Source of the DNA: Candidatus Latescibacteria bacterium 4484_107
GTDB taxonomy: Bacteria > Latescibacterota > 4484-107
Reading direction: 5' to 3'
Length of the DNA: 5,477 bases
Assembly: GCA_002059205.1 (NCBI GenBank)
Contig: MVCQ01000127.1
Location: 1 to 5,477 of the forward strand
The translations under genes and the position numbers were made by a program. The notes beneath the pieces are model-generated. The model searched no databases. It was not told the origin of the DNA and saw only the letters and a list, made by a program, of their open reading frames with translations. Every line of letters starts with the position of its first letter. Position 1 is the first letter of the stretch. Positions 1-5,477 of this stretch are shown here, one piece after another.

Positions 1-3000
1 CGACCCAGCCCCCGATGCGCAATCGGCTATCGCTTGCTCGAATAATGCCCGCTTCTCGGCGATCTCCGATTCGGTCAGCTTGCCGTTGAATACGTATGAG
101 CCGCCCAGGATCAGCCACGTGCCGAAGTCCAACTGGTGCAGGGCCAATCCCTGTTTCACGCGCCCCAATACATCGGAGACGGTGCGATAGGGCTTTGTGT
201 CCACCCTGGCCTTGCGCGCCGCGATCTCCTCTTTGGCAGCTTCCTCCGCAGTCTCCTCCCGGATCATCCGGGCGAGGATGCGTGCGTAGGCCTCCTGAGC
301 GTCATTGGTGCGACCTTCGATCAGTGCATCCCATAAATTCTGAGCCTGCGTGCGCTCCGTGACCATCTCCTTCCGCCATTGATCCAACGTGGCGCGTCCG
401 AGTCCGAGACAGCCGTACATGGCGTGATCATCCAAGGCGAACCATTCCTTCGTCTTACGTTTACTGGACGCATAGCGATAGGAGAACGCGCGACGCCGTC
501 CGCCGGAGGTGCCGTCGGCCAGAACCAGCGCACTGTCCGGCCTGCCTCTGCGCATCAGATAGAGCAGCTTGGGCAGATCGTCCACCAGATCCAGAAGCTC
601 CGGATCGGGGATCGAGAGATCCACAAAATCCACGCCCTGGACGGCCTCCTCATACGTGCGATAGGGACCTCGACGCACCAGGACCAAGAGATGAATTTTG
701 GCTCCGATCTCGGCGATGAGCGCCGCACGCTCGTCATCGGGAAGCTCCCTGATCCCGCTCCACCGCGCCAGATCGCCGCCGTGCACCATGCTGTTCGCAT
801 CCATCATGTCGTCGTCCAGACCGACCTCCTGCAACCGCCGATATACGTCCTCCGCGATGGCCTCCAAACCCGATCCGGGCACGTGGTTCAGCACATCGGG
901 GCCGGTGCAGGTTCCCACCAACCGGATGTCCGCCGGCGCGCGGAAATCCTCGAACATCTCTCCGATGATCTCACGCCCCTCCGGATCAATGTCCCGGAGC
1001 AGATGATCCATCGTGCCCGCGTAGATCTCCAACTTGCGTGCGCCCGCGCTGAATCGCACGTCGGTAATGGGGATCTCCCGGCCGCCGTGACGCTCTCCTT
1101 CCTTGTACGAAGCGCCCATTACCCCGATCAGCTTATTCTCCGGGGCCACGTTCGGATTTTTCCGCCGGGCCTCGTTCATCAACTGGCGGATCATCGAGAC
1201 CTTGCGGAACGGGCCCGCGCGGTTGATTTCCTCCAATCCCTGCGCCTTCTTATTGATCCAGTACGCGAGGCGGAAATCCTTTTGCCGCTGCTCCTCATCC
1301 CGCGCAAACAGCACGCCCTGCTTCTCCAGGGTCTTTGCCAATTGCGGGAGCCGGGCGAGATACGCGAACTGGCCCAATACGCCGAAATACTCCTCGTATT
1401 TTCCAGTGAGGAACTCGGTCGCCATCATCTGCCATTCCAACTGATCCGCGCACGTCAGCTCCATCGCGAGCACCTTTCTCAGATCGCCGATCACCTGATC
1501 GTGCAGCGCGCGCGGCACGCCGAAACCGTCCAGCGTCTCCTGCCGGGTCTCTTTTCTGACCGCCGCGATGATGACGGCATAGAGCAGGGAGAATTCCTTG
1601 GGCACGCAAAATCCGCCGTACGTCTCCCCGGTGGGCAGCACCATGCGGTCGCCGCGCATATTCCATTGATCCCGGAAGAACTCGAAATCGCCGATGCCCA
1701 GCGCATCTAAGTTCGCGCCCGCCGCTAAGGAGAGGTAATACACGCCGCCTCGGGAGAAGAAGTTCTCGCCCACCTTGAGGAACTCGGCCAGACGCGGCGA
1801 ATCCACCGCCGTAGGCCCAGCCACGTTGTACAGGCTGTAAAGCGACTTGCCCGCGTTGGCCGCATCGCGATCCAGACCGCCGATCCACTTGGGCACGTTG
1901 CGCACAGAATGGACTTCCTCGCCTCCCAAGTCCACGCGGCTCGGCGTGTAGAGCAGGTTATACTTTTTGAACGGGCCGGTGGCGTCGTACCGGAAGCGGG
2001 GATTGCTCAGCTGGGCGGAGAGTTTGTGCTGGGCGATCAGTTCCCGGCGCGCGCCCACTTTGGCGATCATCGGATCCAGATGCGCCCGCATGTACCCCCG
2101 GACTTCTCCGGCCAATCCCCATTCCTCGACTACCATCCGCCGGGCCTCCGAACGGGCGATGCTTTCCTTTTCCGCCGCGTACGCCTCGTTTCCGGCTACC
2201 ATCTTCCGCGCGGCGTCATCGTCCTCAACCTCCAGCTCGTTATTGGCGATCACCTTTCGGATGGCCTCCGCCTCGATCTCCGGGTGCGCCCCCAGCGTAT
2301 CCATCACCGACTTCGGCTCCTCCGTGCTCGAGGAATCCGGAGCGCGCAGCCCGTGGTGCTCCTCGTAGTCCAAAATCAGCGCCAGCCGCGTGACCTCCTC
2401 GGACACCTCCGGGTAGGATGCGATCAGGCGCAAAATCCCCTGATTCCGATCCGCCTCGCTTTCGGTGCGGAAGCCCTCTTCCTCCATCAGATTATAGAGG
2501 TCTCCCTCCAGATCCAGCTCCTCCACGATCTTCCGGCCCACCGCGATGATCCGGGTCTGATACGCCTCGATCCGCGCCTCGACCTCCTCCTCCAACCCGT
2601 ACGCGCGGGACACGTTGAACAGCCCCATCGTCTCCTCGAGCCAGTTTTGGACATTGACCTCGCTTTCGCCGGGACCCAGGGTGGTGAGGACGTGGATGTT
2701 GGGAAGGGGACGGCGTTTCTTCAAAGCCATTTCGGTGATTGGTGATTGTCGTTTTTCACCGCCGAGATCGCTGAGACCGCTGAGAACTGCAAGACTTTTA
2801 TTTTTGGTGTTCTCCGCGCTCTCCGCGTGCTCTGCGGTGAAATTTATCAGGAACGAGCGTAGGGCTTCCATTCGGGTGAGATCATTGTCCTCGCGGAGGC
2901 GGGCGACTTCGACACAGTGGTCGTTGTACACGGCTTCGATGCGCGCGGCTCCTTTCACGATCTCGTCGGCCCAGTCGTTCTCGATGGCGATCTGCCGGAC

Positions 3001-4845
3001 GGCTTCTTCGCGGGGAATCTGCTGCTCCGAAGCTCTGCGGTCGGCTTCCCCGGTCAGGCCCTTTTGTTCGATCAGGAGATCACGGGCGAGCGCAACGTGT
3101 TCGGAGGCCATCACCTCCTCGATGTTGACCGCCCAATCCTCCGCGTGCCGGCGATACATATCCTCCAGAATCGCGCGCTGCACCCAGGCCATGATGTCGT
3201 ATCCGCCGCCTTCTTTGGGCACGATCTGATACGTGGCATACGCGGGGAGCGCCTCGATCCAATCGTTGCACTTGGTGAGCCACGCCTTCAGGTTGGAGGT
3301 GACGTACATCCGATGTCCGCATTCCCGGATGAGCCGGTGCACGTTTTCGTCCTCTCCGAAAAAAGGATCCCTGAGTTCGTTGAGAATGCCCATATTGATG
3401 GCGTCCAACGGGAAGATCCGCTGGAAATACGTCATAAACGCCGGATCGAACTTGGGTGCGTCCACCACGGCGCCTTCGATTTGAGACAGGGCGAGGGTGA
3501 TGCCTCCGACTTTCTGAGCCACCTCGTCCCGGTCGTGGATCAGCCGGTTCCAGGCAGGGCTTTCCCCGCCTCCCGTCCCCTCACCAGATTTCGGATTTCG
3601 GATTTCGGATTTGGGATTGGTGAGTAGTGCGCGGCGTTCTGAGGCGATGAGGGCGCTTTCGGCGGTTTGGATGCGGTCTATCTCCTCCATGATGGAGGCT
3701 TCGAAACTTCGTAAAGCTTTCTTGAAGGCGGTGAGTGCCCCTTCGATCTCGGCGGAGGAAACCTTGTCCTTGGCCGTGAGATTGATCACCGTTTGCGCCT
3801 CGCCGCCGAGGGTATCGAAGGAGAAGCCGCGCTCTTTCAGCGTCTCGTTTTCGAAGTCGAACGCGGCGCTCTTGAACGCCTCCTCGAACGTCCGAATGCT
3901 CTCCTGAAGCGCGCGTCCCGGCAAGAGTTTGGCCGAGGCCATCAGCATCGCATCCAGGTAGAACGCCCGGCTGAAGCGTCCTCCCACGAGGCGGATGTCG
4001 TTCTCCAGGCACCAATCCGCCACGCGGGCCGAATGCGCGGTGTCCACCTCCTCCACGTACGTATCGTGGATCGCGTTGTAGATGGCCATCCGAAGCGCGG
4101 CCAGGTCCTCGGTCTCCTGCTCGATGGCCTGACGGACGCGCTGGCTGTTGTACGGAAGTTCGATCTGCGTGCGTGCCCGAAGCCACGCGATCAGCCGGTC
4201 CTTCTCCTCCTGAGGCTGTCCCGCGCCTTCCCTGAGAAAACGAAGGAAGACCTTGTCCGTGTCCAATTGCGGCGCAGAGAGGATGCCCGCCAACGCGGCT
4301 TTGTCCGCTTCGGACATGTTCTCGTACAAGGTGAGCGTGCGATGGAGGCACGCCTTCTCATCCAGACCGGCCACGTGCTGGAACTCGTGAAAAAGCCCCA
4401 GACCATACAGGACGCTCAGGTCGCCGTCCACTTCGGTGACGGTATCCGCGTCGAAGCGCAGAATCCCGTCGGCGGTGTCGAGCACTACGTCGTGGCCTTC
4501 GAGGAATTCCACCGAAATCCGATTCGATTTCGGATTTCGGATTTCGGATTTCGGATTGCCCAATCCCCAATCCGCAATCCGCAATCCGCAATCGTTCAGC
4601 CACGCCAGTCCCTGCTCGATGGCGGTTTGGGTACGCGCCGCCTTATCCCGCTGCCCGGTGGTTGCGCCCCGGACTTCCGTCAGCGGGGAGATCGAAGCCT
4701 GAGTCAATTTTGCTGTCAGGGTGATTTCTGCCGAGGCGATCTTTGCGCCCGCACCGCGTTTGGCTACGCTGACGCCTTTGTCTTCGATGATACGGGCCAC
4801 TTTGGTGACCGGAAAACTGCTTGGCGTGCTATATACTCTAACCAT
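1..4845 (-). CDS. Very large cytoplasmic protein of unknown function, C-terminus beyond the left edge (at least 1615 residues)
   Basis: The frame is open from ATG 4843-4845 to base 1, 1615 codons with no stop, so the gene continues past the left edge. AAGGAG eight bases upstream fixes the start. I do not recognise the family. There is no signal peptide and no convincing membrane segment; the protein is rich in Glu, Arg and Ala and looks mostly helical. Visible landmarks: HEFQHVAGLDE at residues 153-163 (HExxHxxG, possible metal site); a charged helical stretch around 310-405; an Asp/Glu-rich stretch around 740-910; and Gly/aromatic-rich blocks around 984-1086 (for example GGVYYLSLAAG and GETYGGFCVPKEF) and 1240-1360 (for example VGTCTGPDVLNHVPGSG and MVHGGDLARWSG) that look like a folded core. 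Three repeat-derived peptides interrupt it at residues 85-107, 408-422 and 668-698. Met706 (MALKKRRPLPN) looks like an original N-terminus, so this may be two fused genes. The coding call is strong; the function is unknown. Confidence 0.9.
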   Translation of the reverse strand, partial: MVRVYSTPSSFPVTKVARIIEDKGVSVAKRGAGAKIASAEITLTAKLTQASISPLTEVRGATTGQRDKAARTQTAIEQGLAWLNDCGLRIADWGLGNPKSEIRNPKSNRISVEFLEGHDVVLDTADGILRFDADTVTEVDGDLSVLYGLGLFHEFQHVAGLDEKACLHRTLTLYENMSEADKAALAGILSAPQLDTDKVFLRFLREGAGQPQEEKDRLIAWLRARTQIELPYNSQRVRQAIEQETEDLAALRMAIYNAIHDTYVEEVDTAHSARVADWCLENDIRLVGGRFSRAFYLDAMLMASAKLLPGRALQESIRTFEEAFKSAAFDFENETLKERGFSFDTLGGEAQTVINLTAKDKVSSAEIEGALTAFKKALRSFEASIMEEIDRIQTAESALIASERRALLTNPKSEIRNPKSGEGTGGGESPAWNRLIHDRDEVAQKVGGITLALSQIEGAVVDAPKFDPAFMTYFQRIFPLDAINMGILNELRDPFFGEDENVHRLIRECGHRMYVTSNLKAWLTKCNDWIEALPAYATYQIVPKEGGGYDIMAWVQRAILEDMYRRHAEDWAVNIEEVMASEHVALARDLLIEQKGLTGEADRRASEQQIPREEAVRQIAIENDWADEIVKGAARIEAVYNDHCVEVARLREDNDLTRMEALRSFLINFTAEHAESAENTKNKSLAVLSGLSDLGGEKRQSPITEMALKKRRPLPNIHVLTTLGPGESEVNVQNWLEETMGLFNVSRAYGLEEEVEARIEAYQTRIIAVGRKIVEELDLEGDLYNLMEEEGFRTESEADRNQGILRLIASYPEVSEEVTRLALILDYEEHHGLRAPDSSSTEEPKSVMDTLGAHPEIEAEAIRKVIANNELEVEDDDAARKMVAGNEAYAAEKESIARSEARRMVVEEWGLAGEVRGYMRAHLDPMIAKVGARRELIAQHKLSAQLSNPRFRYDATGPFKKYNLLYTPSRVDLGGEEVHSVRNVPKWIGGLDRDAANAGKSLYSLYNVAGPTAVDSPRLAEFLKVGENFFSRGGVYYLSLAAGANLDALGIGDFEFFRDQWNMRGDRMVLPTGETYGGFCVPKEFSLLYAVIIAAVRKETRQETLDGFGVPRALHDQVIGDLRKVLAMELTCADQLEWQMMATEFLTGKYEEYFGVLGQFAYLARLPQLAKTLEKQGVLFARDEEQRQKDFRLAYWINKKAQGLEEINRAGPFRKVSMIRQLMNEARRKNPNVAPENKLIGVMGASYKEGERHGGREIPITDVRFSAGARKLEIYAGTMDHLLRDIDPEGREIIGEMFEDFRAPADIRLVGTCTGPDVLNHVPGSGLEAIAEDVYRRLQEVGLDDDMMDANSMVHGGDLARWSGIRELPDDERAALIAEIGAKIHLLVLVRRGPYRTYEEAVQGVDFVDLSIPDPELLDLVDDLPKLLYLMRRGRPDSALVLADGTSGGRRRAFSYRYASSKRKTKEWFALDDHAMYGCLGLGRATLDQWRKEMVTERTQAQNLWDALIEGRTNDAQEAYARILARMIREETAEEAAKEEIAARKARVDTKPYRTVSDVLGRVKQGLALHQLDFGTWLILGGSYVFNGKLTESEIAEKRALFEQAIADCASGAGS
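2734..2747. repeat. Two tandem copies of the heptamer GGTGATT next to the 89-bp repeat
   Basis: Positions 2734-2740 and 2741-2747 are identical heptamers (AATCACC on the minus strand). They sit seven bases from the 89-bp palindromic repeat and directly before the codon for Met706, and are translated within RQSPITEM. This is a short, third type of heptamer repeat in the same reading frame. Two copies alone could be chance, but the neighbourhood makes a common repeat origin likely. Confidence 0.55.
2754..2842. repeat. 89-bp interspersed palindromic repeat (two 34-bp inverted arms) inside the giant gene
   Basis: The arms at 2754-2787 and 2809-2842 are inverted copies matching at 28 of 34 positions, separated by an AT-rich 21-base loop. 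Each arm starts TTTCACCGC at the outer edge and ends GAGAAC at the loop side, with a nine-base rhythm of GAG and CGC. On the minus strand it is translated as residues 668-698 of the giant protein, beginning FTAEHAESAEN, a peptide I recall as a common translation of a dispersed repeat in uncultivated bacteria. It is not a terminator for either strand: the stem is not followed by a U-run. It lies in what may have been a spacer between two genes. Confidence 0.9.
3580..3624. repeat. 45-bp heptamer element bounded by a perfect 7-bp inverted repeat, inside the giant gene
   Basis: CTCACCA (3580-3586) and TGGTGAG (3618-3624) are exact inverted copies. Between them run three exact CGGATTT heptamers (3592-3612) with partial copies on either side. 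The unit is 45 bp, a whole number of codons, and encodes residues 408-422 of the giant protein, including NPKSEIRNPKS, the same 11-residue peptide as in the 4525-4594 repeat. It lies just after a charged helical segment and just before a Gly-rich linker (GEGTGGGESP), probably between domains. Unlike the 4525-4594 copy it has the heptamers in one orientation only. Confidence 0.85.
4525..4594. repeat. Heptamer-built long hairpin repeat inside the giant gene
   Basis: On the plus strand, 4525-4558 is a run of the heptamer CGGATTT (three exact copies at 4531-4551, flanked by variants). Positions 4561-4594 are the inverted counterpart built of CCCAATC and CGCAATC heptamers. The two 34-base arms pair at 29 of 34 positions around a 2-base loop (CC). 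Read on the minus strand as part of the giant gene, it gives residues 85-107: DCGLRIADWGLG followed by NPKSEIRNPKS. The flanking protein (…GLAWLN before, NRISVEFLEGHDV after) reads as ordinary sequence. I recall similar peptides from predicted proteins of many uncultivated bacteria. The element looks inserted or expanded rather than part of the original fold. Confidence 0.9.
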
Positions 4846-4853
4846 CTGTTTTG

Positions 4854-4859
4854 CTCCTT
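4854..4859 (-). promoter_or_regulatory. Shine-Dalgarno sequence of the giant gene
   Basis: The minus strand reads AAGGAG here, followed by an 8-base spacer (gcaaaacag ends at the ATG) and ATG 4845. This near-ideal site decides the start of the large reading frame. It lies in a 56-base gap (4846-4901) after the ROK stop codon. The gap shows no hairpin with a U-run and no convincing -35/-10 pair, so the two genes are probably transcribed together. Confidence 0.85.
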
Positions 4860-4901
4860 GTGGATTGATGGTTTGGGTGACCTCATGATTTTCAGGATAT
4901 G

Positions 4902-5477
4902 CTACGTGTTCTTTTCAGGCCATGCCAGCGTGGAAGGTTTGAAGATTTTATCGAGCACGAGTGTGGCTGCTCCCAACGCGCCTGAGGTCTCACCGAGTTC
5001 GGAGAAAACAATCCGTGCTTTGCTCAATGGCATCTCCAGGGCATGGACTTTCAGCCTTCGGGTGATCGGCTCCCGGATGACCTCTCCGGCCAGAGAAAGC
5101 CCTCCGGAGAGAACAATCACTTCGGGATTGAACAGATTGATCACCGTGGCCAGTCCCATCGCGAGATAATCCGCGGCCTTTTCGATAATCGTGTACGCCA
5201 ATTTATCGCCCGCTTTGGCGGCCTCGCAGACGATTTTGGCTGTTATTTCTTCCAATTTTCCCCCTACCATCCCGCTTATCGAAGAATGGACGCCCTGTCG
5301 AAGCGCCTCCCGGGCCTGTCGGGCAATCGCCAACCCGGAGGCCATGACCTCCAGACAGCCGTAATTTCCACACACGCAGCGAGGTCCCGTCGGCTCCACC
5401 ACGATATGGCCCAGTTCGCCCGCATAACCGGACGCGCCCCGGTAGAGTTCCCCATTGATCACGATGCCCAACCCGAT
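4902..5477 (-). CDS. ROK-family sugar kinase or transcriptional regulator, C-terminal part
   Basis: This is the last 191 residues of a ROK-family protein; the gene starts beyond the right edge and ends at TAG 4902-4904. Counting from the first visible residue, the fragment begins IGLGIVINGELYRG, which is the second half of the ROK signature. It continues GYAGELGH (His24) and CVCGNYGCLE (Cys34, Cys36, Cys41), matching the family's H-x9-C-x-C-x4-C zinc site. NPEVIVLSGG (117-126) and SGALGAATL near the end match the C-terminal ATPase lobe. ROK proteins phosphorylate hexoses (glucokinase, fructokinase, N-acetylmannosamine kinase) or, with an N-terminal winged helix, act as NagC/Mlc/XylR-type repressors. 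The ATP-binding loop, the catalytic Asp and any helix-turn-helix lie outside, so kinase and repressor cannot be separated. A possible TTG start at 5471 is not real, because the family signature already runs through it. Confidence 0.95.
   Translation of the reverse strand: MGLGIVINGELYRGASGYAGELGHIVVEPTGPRCVCGNYGCLEVMASGLAIARQAREALRQGVHSSISGMVGGKLEEITAKIVCEAAKAGDKLAYTIIEKAADYLAMGLATVINLFNPEVIVLSGGLSLAGEVIREPITRRLKVHALEMPLSKARIVFSELGETSGALGAATLVLDKIFKPSTLAWPEKNT

Noticed and set aside
379..1710. Long plus-strand open frame (443 codons), with similar ones at 1909-2745, 2917-3627 and 3793-5169
   Set aside because: All four lie in the frame exactly complementary, codon for codon, to the giant minus-strand gene. 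Their stops correspond to the sense codons TTA, CTA and TCA, which are rare in this GC-rich usage. Their translations are low-complexity Arg/His/Leu/Pro-rich and match nothing I know, and the last one also runs through the antisense of the heptamer hairpin and into the antisense of the ROK gene.
1295..1888. Minus-strand open frame of 197 codons, and others at 3080-3322, 3581-4351 and 4191-4406
   Set aside because: They are in other frames within the giant gene, have Arg/Gly-rich composition typical of frame-shifted GC-rich sequence, and would require overlapping a continuous 1615-codon frame.
2754..2842. Rho-independent terminator
   Set aside because: The hairpin is long, but the base of the stem is followed on the minus strand by an A-run and on the plus strand by mixed sequence, with no U-run; it also sits inside an open reading frame.
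4525..4594. CRISPR array
   Set aside because: The units are contiguous 7-mers without spacers, in two opposed orientations.
5469..5471. TTG as the start of the ROK gene
   Set aside because: The residues just upstream (Ile-Gly) and this Leu belong to the ROK signature, which needs over 100 further N-terminal residues; the gene runs off the right edge.

Overview
This is a bacterial (or possibly archaeal) chromosomal window of moderately high GC. Everything I can support as coding lies on the minus strand. No RNA gene, CRISPR array or insertion sequence with a transposase is visible. The repeat families and general style resemble uncultivated lineages such as Poribacteria, Latescibacteria, Planctomycetes or Chloroflexi. 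That is a recollection of where such repeats turn up, not a phylogenetic result.

Reading along the minus strand, positions 5477-4902 hold the C-terminal 191 residues of a ROK-family protein (sugar kinase or NagC/Mlc-type regulator) with an intact zinc-binding signature; its beginning lies beyond the right edge. After a 56-base gap with a strong Shine-Dalgarno sequence and no terminator, a second and very large gene starts at ATG 4845. It stays open without a stop for 1615 codons to the left edge. It covers almost 90% of the window and is easily missed because both its stop and its C-terminus are outside. I translated it codon by codon and do not recognise its family. It looks like a soluble, charged, mostly helical cytoplasmic protein. 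It has an HExxHxxG motif near residue 153 and several Gly/aromatic-rich blocks in its second half.

The most unusual aspect is that this one reading frame contains three interspersed repeat elements, all translated in frame. They are a 70-bp long hairpin built of heptamers (4525-4594), a 45-bp heptamer element bounded by a perfect 7-bp inverted repeat (3580-3624), and an 89-bp element with two 34-bp inverted arms (2754-2842). The third is followed by a doubled heptamer and then by a methionine (codon 2728-2730) that looks like the N-terminus of a separate protein. The giant gene may therefore be a fusion of two genes across a repeat-filled spacer.

The long plus-strand reading frames lie in exact codon register opposite the giant gene and are treated as shadows. 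The ROK gene and the giant gene are probably co-transcribed, but nothing in the sequence shows that their functions are linked.
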